This document shows positions 25,667 through 33,873 of a stretch of DNA of 64,000 nt, piece after piece (positions within the stretch are counted from its first letter, which is position 1; each line of letters begins with the position of its first letter). The stretch is from positions 2,418,001 to 2,482,000 of the forward strand of contig CAWUEX030000002.1 of assembly GCA_963921305.4 (NCBI GenBank), read 5' to 3'. The stretch comes from CAWUEX02 sp963921305. Its GTDB lineage: Bacteria > Pseudomonadota > Alphaproteobacteria > Rhodospirillales > Rhodospirillaceae. The notes below the pieces were generated by a model. That model was not told the DNA's origin, searched no databases, and was given only the letters and a program-made list of their open reading frames with translations. The position numbers and the translations under genes were made by a program.

Positions 25667-26347
25667 TTAACTTGTCTCGCTCACGGACAGGATTTGGTCG
25701 ATCGGGACCGCAACCTGATCCATGAGCAGAATGGTTGTGCCGTCCACGTTGGTGAGGCCGGTGACCCGGCCAAAGGCCGTCGTCCAGGTATCGACCGCTT
25801 CTTGGTCGGCGGCCAGCGCCGTCACTTCCAGCGTGTAGGTTCCATCCGGCAATTGCTCGCCGGTATCCTTATGCGTGCCATCCCAGAACGCCTCGTGAAC
25901 GCCCGGGGTCAGCAAGCCGTTTTCGGTGTGCACGATGGAGCCCGAGTCGTCGCGGATGACGATCGTGGTGGCGGCGCTCTCGGCGCCCAGTCCGTATGCA
26001 AAGCGGGCTTCGCCACCTTGCAGCGGCACTTTGTCCGTACCGGCCTCGATGGTTTCGCCGATGTAGTTGACCGCACTGACGACGATGTTCTGTTCGGCCA
26101 GGTCGATGGTGCGGGTCATCCCTTCGTTCAGGTTGATCTGCTGTTCCACCTGGGCGAACTGAACCAGCTGGTTAGTGAACTCGGTGGAATCCATCGGTGA
26201 CAGCGGATCCTGGTTCTTAAGCTGCGACGTCAACAGCAACAGGAAGCTGTCCAGGTCCTTGGCCAGCTTGTTGCGGTCGGCTTCCGTCTGCGACAGGGGC
26301 TGGCCAGCGCCGCCGAGAGCCGCAATATCTGTTGCGAGATCAGACAT
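25667..26347 (-). CDS. flgD: Flagellar hook assembly scaffold FlgD
   Basis: FlgD caps the growing hook and is discarded when the hook is complete. The 226 residues include the N-terminal FlgD motif DSFLLLLTSQLKNQDPLSPMDSTEFTNQLVQFAQVEQQIN, visible in pieces around residues 30-75. They continue with the FlgD Ig/tudor-like region (FAYGLGAESAATTIVIRD, then GVHEAFWDGTHKDTGEQLPDG). Family length is normal. It lies between fliK (24 bp gap) and flgE (101 bp gap) in the same direction, the usual order for an alphaproteobacterial hook operon. Confidence 0.95.
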   Translation of the reverse strand: MSDLATDIAALGGAGQPLSQTEADRNKLAKDLDSFLLLLTSQLKNQDPLSPMDSTEFTNQLVQFAQVEQQINLNEGMTRTIDLAEQNIVVSAVNYIGETIEAGTDKVPLQGGEARFAYGLGAESAATTIVIRDDSGSIVHTENGLLTPGVHEAFWDGTHKDTGEQLPDGTYTLEVTALAADQEAVDTWTTAFGRVTGLTNVDGTTILLMDQVAVPIDQILSVSETS

Positions 26348-26371
26348 CCGTCGTGCTTTCCTGTGCCTTGC

Positions 26372-28177
26372 CTAGACCAGTGCGTCCACGCCACCGCGCT
26401 GCGCGGCGGCGAGGGCCCGGTCGTAAACAGCTTCGTCCTCGGCCAAGGCTTCGGCTTCGCCGTCGTTGTCGTTGGCGGATGCACCGCCGTTTTCAGCCGA
26501 TTGATTCTTGCCGTTGTGGTCTTGCGCTTCGCTCTTCAGGGCGAAATGCAGATTGTTGGAGTCGGTGCGCAGCCCGGCATCCTGCAGGGCGCGTTCCAGC
26601 CCACGGGCATCACGCTGCAACAGGTCGAGCGTTTCGCGGCTTTCCACGGTCACAAACGCGCGGACCTTACCGTCTTGCGACAGTTCCATTTTCACTTCGA
26701 TGCGGCCCAGGCTTTCCGGACGCAACTGGATCGTGACGCGATCCATACCGGCTTTGACCGAGCGGTTGATGTTGACCTTGATCTGCTCGATCACCTGAGA
26801 CGAAGAAGGTGCAGGCGGGCGTTCAGCCGATGCGGTCTGTTGAACAGTCTGCGCGAAGCTTTGGCCGGATTGCACCGCGCCAGCCTGAGCCGGTTGTGCG
26901 GCCGGTGCGGCATTGCCGGACGTTCCAGTCGACCCGGTGTTCGACTGCGCCAAAGCACCGTCGCCGCGGCCCGGCGTGCCGGCCAGATCGGCGGCGCGCG
27001 CTATGCCCGGCTGTGTTTGGGCCCCCAGCTGAGAGGCCTGAGTGTGAGGCTGCGCGGCAGAAGATGGGATGGGAGCGGTGGTCTGCGACGCTGGCTTCTC
27101 AGCTGGGGTATCGGGAGTAGCGACAGAGGCCGCGTTGACGATGCCCGTTCCGGTCTGGCCATTGGCCAGTGATGCCACCCGCATGTCCGCGGCATTGTAG
27201 CCGACGAAGCGGTTGAACTGGCCGGGCTCAACGGGGCCCTGGTTGGTTTGCGGTCCGGTCACGTTGACTTGAACGCGAATACGGTTGTCATCGCCAAGGC
27301 GCTGGGACAAATCCTGCGACTGGGCCTGGGCCTGGGCGGAGCGCAATTCACCTTGCTGGCCCTGGGCGCGGTCCTGGGCGATCTGCTGGCCCGGAGCCGA
27401 CTGCAGCGCCTGCTGGGCCTGCGCGGCCGTTTGTTGGGTCGCGGCACTCTGCGCGGTAGCAGCCGCGGCGACTGCCGGACCGGCTTGTGTCTCTGCAGGC
27501 TTGAACACCTTGTCGGATTGATCCGTCTGGCCCTGCGCCACTTGCTGGGCGCCCTGAACGGCCGCCTGTTGCTGCTGGGCGTTGGTCTGGCCCGCGTTGG
27601 TATCAACCGCAGCTTTAACCTGGGTCGCCTGAACCGTCTGAACTTGAGGCCCGGCGGTTTCGGTCGCAGCCTTGGCTTGGGCGGCGGCATTGGCGGCGGC
27701 TGCGCCTTCCACCAGTCCAAGCGCTGCCGTAACGGCTTCGCCGGTCACGTCAGGCTGATTGGCGTTCTCGCCGGACTGAGCCGTTTGCTCGCCTTGGCCT
27801 TCACCGTTGGCGTTGTCGTCGGAATTTTCAGAGGCCGTTTCTTGGCCGCCGTCTTCGTCGCCTGACTCATCACCTTCGTCGTCCGCCTGACGCGTGTCGG
27901 CATCCGCGTCCGGTTCTTCGACCTCGTCGACGTCTTCCACATCGTCGGCGTGGGTGTCGGCATCGTTCAGTTTGTGACTGTCACGGACAAGATCACGCTT
28001 GTCGTCGTAGCGCATCAGCTCGCCTTCGAGCGTTTTGACAGCGTCATCGCCCTTCACGCTTTTGCCTGACAGTTGCAGCAAGGCAGCAAAGCCATCGGCG
28101 ACCGAGCGAAACTCGTCTGAGCCTCCGGCCACGGTGTTCCGATCCGTTTTCTGCGAGATTGCGTTGATACCGTCCAT
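26372..28177 (-). CDS. fliK: Flagellar hook-length control protein FliK
   Basis: FliK is the secreted molecular ruler that fixes hook length and switches export specificity. The 601-residue protein is mostly low-complexity: an acidic Asp/Glu tract around residues 70-130 and then long Gln/Ala-rich stretches, typical of FliK rulers. The conserved Flg_hook domain is at residues ~470-560, with VKAGMDRVTIQLRPESLGRI, VKMELSQDGKVRAFV and LLQRDARGLERALQDAGL. It is the first gene of the fliK-flgD-flgE operon. A good sigma-54 promoter lies about 80 bp upstream and an FlbD-like box further upstream. The low-complexity centre is long, which could imply a long hook if ruler length scales here. Confidence 0.92.
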   Translation of the reverse strand: MDGINAISQKTDRNTVAGGSDEFRSVADGFAALLQLSGKSVKGDDAVKTLEGELMRYDDKRDLVRDSHKLNDADTHADDVEDVDEVEEPDADADTRQADDEGDESGDEDGGQETASENSDDNANGEGQGEQTAQSGENANQPDVTGEAVTAALGLVEGAAAANAAAQAKAATETAGPQVQTVQATQVKAAVDTNAGQTNAQQQQAAVQGAQQVAQGQTDQSDKVFKPAETQAGPAVAAAATAQSAATQQTAAQAQQALQSAPGQQIAQDRAQGQQGELRSAQAQAQSQDLSQRLGDDNRIRVQVNVTGPQTNQGPVEPGQFNRFVGYNAADMRVASLANGQTGTGIVNAASVATPDTPAEKPASQTTAPIPSSAAQPHTQASQLGAQTQPGIARAADLAGTPGRGDGALAQSNTGSTGTSGNAAPAAQPAQAGAVQSGQSFAQTVQQTASAERPPAPSSSQVIEQIKVNINRSVKAGMDRVTIQLRPESLGRIEVKMELSQDGKVRAFVTVESRETLDLLQRDARGLERALQDAGLRTDSNNLHFALKSEAQDHNGKNQSAENGGASANDNDGEAEALAEDEAVYDRALAAAQRGGVDALV

Positions 28178-28255
28178 ATCTGCCTCGTCTGCCTCTGTTT
28201 TGGTTCGCCCACGGCTCTAATGGGGAGCCCAGGCGCAGAAATTCACAGACAGCGA

Positions 28256-28271
28256 TGCAAAGCCCGGGCCA
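28256..28271 (-). promoter_or_regulatory. Sigma-54 promoter of the fliK-flgD-flgE operon
   Basis: On the minus strand TGGCCCGGGCTTTGCA has GG and GC separated by exactly 10 bases, with TGGC and TTGCA flanks as in the sigma-54 consensus TGGCACG-N4-TTGCA. Transcription would begin about 67 bp before fliK. An FlbD-type box lies about 110-130 bp upstream at 28380-28397. Confidence 0.75.
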
Positions 28272-28379
28272 AACTGGGCCAAGCTCTTTAAGTAGCTGAT
28301 ATATTTACTGAAAAGTGTGAGCGGTTAGCTCGACAGGCCCGCCAGAACGGGCCATTTAGCGGAATCTTCTGCCGTGAAT

Positions 28380-28397
28380 GGGCAGATTTTGCCGGGT
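28380..28397. promoter_or_regulatory. Candidate FlbD (ftr-like) box upstream of fliK
   Basis: Read on the minus strand, ACCCGGCAAAATCTGCCC shares ACCCGGCAA and the 13-bp core GGCAA-N4-TGCC with the fliF box. It lies just after the stop of the unrecognised gene 28423-29544 and about 110 bp upstream of the fliK sigma-54 promoter, an enhancer-like spacing. Confidence 0.6.
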
Positions 28398-28422
28398 GGG
28401 GGGACGGAGGACAGCGTGCGGG

Positions 28423-29544
28423 TCAGGCCAACAAGTCAAACGTGAACGGATTGGTGACGAAATTGGCGAACACGTTGACGTAGTTCTGCTGTTGCTGACT
28501 AAGATTATCGAGATTGACGATCATCGCCTGGAGCTGTTGCTGGCTCTCGACCTCAAGCTCTTCCGTGTCGTCCAACTGTTTGATCAGCGCATCGGTTTTT
28601 TCCGCAGATAGACGCTCAAATTCCCGGTCGATCCGGTCCGAGTCTGCGGCCACTTTCGCTTCCGCTGTGGCCAGCTTACCCTCTGCCAGCGTCAGCAGCA
28701 CTTCGGCCCGGTCGATGGCCTCGAACGCGCGGTCGCGGGCGTCGCTGGTGGCGAGGCCTTCGTAAAACCAGGCCGGCATGATCTCGATGCCATCGCGTTC
28801 CAGGGTGCCGGTGAAGGTCACGGGCGCGGCGTCCGGGTCGATGGTGATATCGACTGTGATAGCCCCGGTGGTGTCGTCGAAACTGACCAGTGAAACGGCG
28901 TTGCGGGTTGAGGCCGTGTTGTTGATCTCTTCCCCGCCGACCGTCGTGGTGGTCAATTCCTCGCCCTGCAGCTCGGAAAATTGCTGGACCAGGTCGACGC
29001 CCAGCTCCGGAATCCAGACAGTCCCGTCATTGACGTTGATGCGGTAGTCGGAGCCCGCGTGCGTGCCTTCCAGCACGGTGTTGCGCAGGCCCAGATCGGC
29101 CCGGTATTCGATCTCATTCGGGCTGAAGTCGACCCGGTTGATCTCGCCGACGAGGTTGAAGGCCCGGCCTAGGCGGTTGGCCTCGTTGTTGATGGCGTTG
29201 AACGCGAGATCAAACTCCTCGGCGCGGAACTCGATGTCTTCGTCCGGTTCTGCGGCGAGCGCCACGGTGGTGCGCAGATTCAGCAGGGTGTTGCGGATTT
29301 CATCGATACTTTCACGGCCGTTCTCGACCGCGATATTGGCGTTGTTGATCTGCGCCTTAACCGCGATAAACCGCTCGCTTTCGGCCTCGAGCGCCGAGTT
29401 GCGCTGCTCAAAAGTCTGGTCGATCTCGACCTTTTTGGTCGCGAATCGCTCAGCCGCCGCAGTGCGGATCTGATCAAAGAGAAAATTTGGCGTCGCGACA
29501 AGGGGCGAAGAGCCCGACTGCGCGGATTGTAAAATGCCTACCAC
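28423..29544 (-). CDS. Unrecognised flagellar-locus protein with filament-like coiled-coil ends
   Basis: I do not recognise this 373-residue protein. It starts at GTG 29544 with a strong GGAGG six bases upstream. No signal peptide or membrane helix is seen. Residues ~25-110 (IDQTFEQRNSALEAESERFIA onward) and ~280-365 (VLLTLAEGKLATAEAKVAAD, QLQAMIVNLDNLSQQQQNYV) are long amphipathic or coiled-coil helices. The middle ~115-270 is beta-rich with NDGTVWIPELGVDLV and ITVDITIDPDAAPV. Helical ends around a beta centre are the architecture of axial flagellar proteins (flagellin, FlgL, FlgK). It sits just upstream of the fliK operon promoter and downstream of a TPR-glycosyltransferase gene. A secreted axial or filament-associated protein is a reasonable guess, but a cytoplasmic coiled-coil protein is equally allowed by the sequence. 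Confidence 0.7.
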   Translation of the reverse strand: MVGILQSAQSGSSPLVATPNFLFDQIRTAAAERFATKKVEIDQTFEQRNSALEAESERFIAVKAQINNANIAVENGRESIDEIRNTLLNLRTTVALAAEPDEDIEFRAEEFDLAFNAINNEANRLGRAFNLVGEINRVDFSPNEIEYRADLGLRNTVLEGTHAGSDYRINVNDGTVWIPELGVDLVQQFSELQGEELTTTTVGGEEINNTASTRNAVSLVSFDDTTGAITVDITIDPDAAPVTFTGTLERDGIEIMPAWFYEGLATSDARDRAFEAIDRAEVLLTLAEGKLATAEAKVAADSDRIDREFERLSAEKTDALIKQLDDTEELEVESQQQLQAMIVNLDNLSQQQQNYVNVFANFVTNPFTFDLLA

Positions 29545-29682
29545 GGCTGTCCTCCACGAAGCTTTCCTGCTCGTAAAACCGCAATTTTCTCTGCGGTGGA
29601 CACGGTCTCAAGACCAAGACCTAACGGGCAGGATTTACCACGGGTTGCAGACTTTTCCAAGAATGTCGCTATCAGGCGCCGA

Positions 29683-31524
29683 TTACCAAGAGCTTAACGC
29701 GGTGCAGATGTCCGCGATCACGCCGCTCCAGCTGCCCCGCTGGGATTGGCGGAACAGCCGTGCGCTGTCGTACCAAGGGGTCGAGTCACTGCCGAGTCCC
29801 CAGCGGTAGTCCGGCATCAACGGCAGGATGATCCATGCCGGTACGCCCATCGCCCCGGCCAAATGCATGACCGCCGTGTCGACGCCAATGACCAAATCAA
29901 GCTGGCCGATCAGAGCGGCGGTGTCGGCAAAATCAGTGACCTGACCGTCCGCGGCAAAGGCGACCCTTGATGCGGGAAACGCGGATGCCTCGGCCGCGCC
30001 CGGGCCGATTTGCAGGCTGACGAAATCGGCGTCGGTTGCCTCGAACAGCGGCACAAAGTCTGTCACCTTCATACGCCGCCGGCGGTCGATCTTGTTGTCT
30101 GGTGAGCCGGCCCACACCAGGCCAATACGCCGGCGGTCGCTGGGCGGGAGCGTAAGGTGATCTGGCGCGACCGGAGCCACCAAGTATCCAGCCGCATCTT
30201 CACGCCGCGCGCCCTGGTGTCCAAGGCGATGGGGCAACGACATCAATGGCAGTTGAACATCTGCATCGTTAGTCGAACTACCAGAAGCCCGCACCTCATC
30301 AAGGCCGGCGGCCTGAGTGAGCAACCTGACCAGAGGCGCGCGGCACTCAAGCACGATCTTCCCCCCACCTTTATCGATGTCCGCAGCAAACCGGATGAAC
30401 TGAATGGCGTCACCGAACCCTTGTTCAGCCGAGAGCAGCAACGTGCGCCCGCCCAGGGCATCACCCTGCCAGACTGGCACGTCGAGCTCGGACCGTTCCG
30501 AGCTGAATTCGGGCAGGTCCCACCGGCTCTCGAATTCCGCCCAGCCGTCCTGGTGCCTCCCGGTCAGCAAGAGAAGCCAGGCCAAGTTGTAGCGTGCCTC
30601 CGGGTTGCCTGGCTTGAGCGTCAAAGCGTGCCGCAGCGCCTCTTCGGCGCGGTCTATATCTCCGCTGTCCAGCCGCGCGACACCCAGATTGGTCCAGGCG
30701 TCCCAGCGCTGCGGTGCTCTGGCGACCACAGATTCGAGAAGAGGTACCGCCTCACCCGGTTTTTCCAGCTTGGTTAACAGGCAGGCAAGATTGTAGGCGG
30801 TGTCATCTGCCGCCGGATCAAGTTCGAGGGCCCGGCGCAAGCACACTTCGGCGTCTTCAGGTTGCTCCATCAGATCAAGCACATTGCCCAAGTTGGCATG
30901 CGCGACCGCCAAGTCCGGGTCCGCGGCGATGGCGGCACGGTAATGTTTTGCTGCTGCCTCATACTGTGTCAGTGCGCGGCAGGTGACGCCGAGGTCGTTC
31001 AGAGTTCCCGCATGATCGGGCGCGATCTCTCGCGCGCGTTCAAAACTGGCCTTTGCCGCTTCGCTATCTCCTGCAACCCGTTCAGCGCGACCCTTGGCTC
31101 GCCAAGCCTCGAATGCAGTGGGAAACGCAGTGGCTGTTTCGGTAGCCACATGGCGGGCTTCATCGGGCCGGCCGGCGCCGACAAACGCCGACACCAGGTG
31201 GAGACGCGGCTCAAGCGCAGCCGGATGGCGTTTGACCGCTTCGGCCAGAATCGTTGTTGCCTTGCCCGCATGGCCGGCGTCAACAAATGCCGCCCCCAAA
31301 GCGGACAACGCGTCGACGCTGCCTGGGTCCGCAGCTACCGCCGCTTTGAGATGGGTTATAGCTTGGTCTGTATCGCCGCGTGCCATGGCGACGGCTCCGA
31401 GGCCGATCTCTGCCCGGCAGCGGAGTAGTGGGTCTTGCGTCAATGTCCCGAAGGCTTCGGCGGCGGCTTCAAGGTCGCCGTGCTCAAGCAGAGAATAGGC
31501 ATCCGCCAAATGCGACTGATTCAC
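29683..31524 (-). CDS. TPR protein with C-terminal GT9-like glycosyltransferase domain
   Basis: The 613-residue protein has about eight or nine tetratricopeptide repeats in residues ~5-300 (for example DPDLAVAHANLGNVLDLMEQ and PQRWDAWTNLGVARLDSGD). A domain of the heptosyltransferase-like GT-B fold common in bacterial TPR fusions follows, showing LLLSAEQGFGDAIQFIRFA, VGLVWAGSP-type IGLVWAGSPDNKIDRRR, ADFVSLQIGP, DFADTAALIGQLDLVIGVDTAVMHLAGAMGVPAWIIL and DYRWGLGSDSTPWYDS. Such proteins are soluble. Together with its divergent neighbour 31634-33220 and the flagellin genes downstream, a role in protein (flagellin) glycosylation is inferred. Acceptor and sugar are unknown. Confidence 0.85.
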   Translation of the reverse strand: MNQSHLADAYSLLEHGDLEAAAEAFGTLTQDPLLRCRAEIGLGAVAMARGDTDQAITHLKAAVAADPGSVDALSALGAAFVDAGHAGKATTILAEAVKRHPAALEPRLHLVSAFVGAGRPDEARHVATETATAFPTAFEAWRAKGRAERVAGDSEAAKASFERAREIAPDHAGTLNDLGVTCRALTQYEAAAKHYRAAIAADPDLAVAHANLGNVLDLMEQPEDAEVCLRRALELDPAADDTAYNLACLLTKLEKPGEAVPLLESVVARAPQRWDAWTNLGVARLDSGDIDRAEEALRHALTLKPGNPEARYNLAWLLLLTGRHQDGWAEFESRWDLPEFSSERSELDVPVWQGDALGGRTLLLSAEQGFGDAIQFIRFAADIDKGGGKIVLECRAPLVRLLTQAAGLDEVRASGSSTNDADVQLPLMSLPHRLGHQGARREDAAGYLVAPVAPDHLTLPPSDRRRIGLVWAGSPDNKIDRRRRMKVTDFVPLFEATDADFVSLQIGPGAAEASAFPASRVAFAADGQVTDFADTAALIGQLDLVIGVDTAVMHLAGAMGVPAWIILPLMPDYRWGLGSDSTPWYDSARLFRQSQRGSWSGVIADICTALSSW

Positions 31525-31633
31525 TTAACGCTCACTTTCCAATGCCGCATCGTCCCCTTCTGTGCCACCGCGCTCAAGGCGCCGCGCGTGCAGGGCTTGG
31601 CCGTTTCGTATTTCACCATGATAATCCTGCGCC

Positions 31634-33220
31634 ATGAACCCTGATCAGGATTTGATAGACGGTTTTCTTGAAGACGCCGAAGGGGCGATTGCGCGTGGCG
31701 CGATGACCCAGGCAAAAGCCCTCTATCAGGGCATTCTCGGTATCGATGACACCAACCTGACCGCGCTAAGTCAGTTGGCTGCCATGGCGTTCGCCGACGA
31801 AGATCATGCCACCGCGCTGGTCCTGTTCGCGGCGGCGGCAGAGCATCATAGCCGCGAGGCCGACGTCTACCATGGCCTGGCGGCCGTGTATCAGCAGCTG
31901 GGCAACACTGAGAACGCGCTGGCTGCGCTGGACACCGCCCTGCGTATCGATGCTGGGCATGAACCGGCGCTGTATGACAAAGCCCGTTTGTTGCAGACAC
32001 AAGGCCGGCTGGACCAAGCGGAAAAACTCTACCTCCAGCTCACGTCAAGCAATCGCTCCCGGGTCGATGCCATCTTCAACCGCGGCGTCGTCATGTTCCG
32101 CAAAGGCAATTTGATTGCTGCCGACCGCTGGTTCCGCCAAGCCGCGAAGCGGGACCCGAAGTCACCGTGGCCGCTGATCAACTTGGCTTTGATCTACCGC
32201 TATTGGGAACGCTTCGATGACGCACGCCGCTGTCTCGATCTGGTGATTGAGCGCGACCCTGATGTTGCCGAGGCCCATTGGAATCTGGCGAACCTCGATC
32301 TGATTGAAGGGAAGTTCGAGGACGGCTTTGCGCGTGCAGAGTGGCGTTTCAAGCGCCGAGGCTTCGCTCCGCCACTGCGGGATCTGCCAAAGTGGGATGG
32401 TCAAATGGCCACAGGCCGGTCGGTTCTCCTGGTTGCGGAGCAGGGTTTGGGTGACACCTTGCAGTTTGTTCGCTACGCCACGCGTCTCGCCGACGCGGGG
32501 ATGACCGTGGGCGTCGAAGCCCAGCCATCGCTCGCCGGTGTTCTCGCCACAGTGCCGGGGGTGAGCGAGGTCGTGGTCCCCGGGAGCGACACAGCCGCCT
32601 ATGACTCCTGGCTTCCCCTTTTGTCTCTACCCGCGGTCATGGGGACAACACTCGCTACGATTCCCGCAGAGGTGCCGTATGTCTCAGTGCCCGATGGCGC
32701 CGGTCCGCAGAAGGTACCGCAAGACGGCGCGCGTGTCGGTGTTGTCTGGCGCGGCAACCCCAAGCACGACAGCGATATGTTTCGCTCGATACCGCTGGGC
32801 CACTGGCAGCCCGTGTTGGCGACGCCGGGTGTCGCCTTCGTTAGCTTGCAGATGGGACTGGATGGCAGCGAGCTTGCGGCCTTTCAAAAAGAGTACCCCA
32901 TTCATGACGCGTCGCCTCAAATCAAGGATTTTGCCGACACGGCGGCCACCGTCGCGCAGCTCGACCTTGTCATTACCGTAGACACTGCTGTCGCGCATCT
33001 TGCCGCAGCCATGAACAAGCCGGTGTGGTTGCTGATCAGTGCAGCCAACGACTGGCGGTGGATGGCGCAGCGTTTGGACTCGCCCTGGTATCCCTCCATG
33101 AGATTGTTCAGAGCCCGGCGTGTCCGTGTGTGGAAAGATGTAATGACCGCCGTTGCCGAAGCCCTGGCGGAACAGGTATCAAAGCAGAGTGAACATCCTC
33201 AGGGCAGCGAGACTGTATGA
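31634..33220 (+). CDS. TPR protein with C-terminal GT9-like glycosyltransferase domain
   Basis: This 528-residue protein has the same architecture as its divergent neighbour: about six TPRs (for example ADVYHGLAAVYQQLGNTENAL and VAEAHWNLANLDLIEGKFEDG), then the GT-B domain with VLLVAEQGLGDTLQFVRYA, VGVVWRGNPKHDSD, FVSLQMGLDG and DFADTAATVAQLDLVITVDTAVAHLAAAMNKPVWLLI, ending NDWRWMAQRLDSPWYPSMRLF. The two share the order of these motifs and clearly arose by duplication. The 109 bp between them must contain both promoters. Its stop overlaps the start of the next gene by 4 bp (ATGA), so the pair is translationally coupled. Soluble, probably acting on a protein acceptor. Confidence 0.85.
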   Translation: MNPDQDLIDGFLEDAEGAIARGAMTQAKALYQGILGIDDTNLTALSQLAAMAFADEDHATALVLFAAAAEHHSREADVYHGLAAVYQQLGNTENALAALDTALRIDAGHEPALYDKARLLQTQGRLDQAEKLYLQLTSSNRSRVDAIFNRGVVMFRKGNLIAADRWFRQAAKRDPKSPWPLINLALIYRYWERFDDARRCLDLVIERDPDVAEAHWNLANLDLIEGKFEDGFARAEWRFKRRGFAPPLRDLPKWDGQMATGRSVLLVAEQGLGDTLQFVRYATRLADAGMTVGVEAQPSLAGVLATVPGVSEVVVPGSDTAAYDSWLPLLSLPAVMGTTLATIPAEVPYVSVPDGAGPQKVPQDGARVGVVWRGNPKHDSDMFRSIPLGHWQPVLATPGVAFVSLQMGLDGSELAAFQKEYPIHDASPQIKDFADTAATVAQLDLVITVDTAVAHLAAAMNKPVWLLISAANDWRWMAQRLDSPWYPSMRLFRARRVRVWKDVMTAVAEALAEQVSKQSEHPQGSETV

Positions 33221-33873
33221 GCGACGATATTCCCGTCATTTTCGCCAAGCCGGACTTGTCCCCACGGCCACTAGCCCTGTTTCTGTCGGCGTCGCACTCC
33301 ACTCAGCTCGAACAATATATTGTGGCTGGCTGGACGGTCTGGCACGCAACCCCATTTTCGGGCTGCGATTTGCCGAAGGGTTTGAACATCTCCGCCTATG
33401 ATCCTGCGGCGCTGACCAGCGCGCCGGAGCTTATCATCGGCGACCTCGTGACCTTGCCTGCCGATTGGCAGCAAATGGTGACGCTGCTGACCCCAGAGTC
33501 CGTGAAAATAAATGCGGCGTTCAGCGACGCCGCAGACGTCGCCACAGCAGCTGCAGCGTTTCTGTCGGGTCAGGGATACACCCTGTGCGCGGCGTACTGG
33601 AAAAACGACAACTCCTTTGGGCTGCGTATTCTGGACCGTATTGATGCCTTGTCCGCCTTCCAGCCAACCCCGTGGACCAATCTCAACTTGATTGCCTACA
33701 AAGACCCGGAGCAAGCGCAGTCCATGGTCAGATTTGGCCGGTTCTACGCTGGCCAGGAATCGCGCATCGGTGAATTGCAAATCGCCAAAGCGATTCGGGC
33801 GGACCACATTAAGCAGCTTGAAGCTGCGATGATGGAACTGCAGAAGCGGCGCGATTCACTCGCCGAGAGCTGA
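33217..33873 (+). CDS. Unrecognised 218-residue protein coupled to a TPR-glycosyltransferase
   Basis: I do not recognise a family with confidence. Residues 1-~120 look like an alpha/beta fold (PVIFAKPDLSPRPLALFLSA, APELIIGDLVTLPADWQQMV). Residues ~120-165 (FLSGQGYTLCAAYWKNDNSFG) faintly recall the region after the methyltransferase core of some FkbM-type proteins, but no SAM-binding motif is present. The last ~45 residues (IGELQIAKAIRADHIKQLEAA onward) are a likely coiled coil. The ATG overlaps the stop of the upstream TPR-GT gene. The 3' end overlaps the convergent GT41-like gene by 18 bp. Perhaps an accessory or scaffolding partner of the glycosyltransferase; function unknown. Confidence 0.65.
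   Translation: MSDDIPVIFAKPDLSPRPLALFLSASHSTQLEQYIVAGWTVWHATPFSGCDLPKGLNISAYDPAALTSAPELIIGDLVTLPADWQQMVTLLTPESVKINAAFSDAADVATAAAAFLSGQGYTLCAAYWKNDNSFGLRILDRIDALSAFQPTPWTNLNLIAYKDPEQAQSMVRFGRFYAGQESRIGELQIAKAIRADHIKQLEAAMMELQKRRDSLAES

Noticed and set aside
29578..29597. ACCGCA/TGCGGT inverted repeat before gene 28423-29544 as a further FlbD box
   Set aside because: It lacks the GGCAA...TGCC core shared by the four accepted sites.
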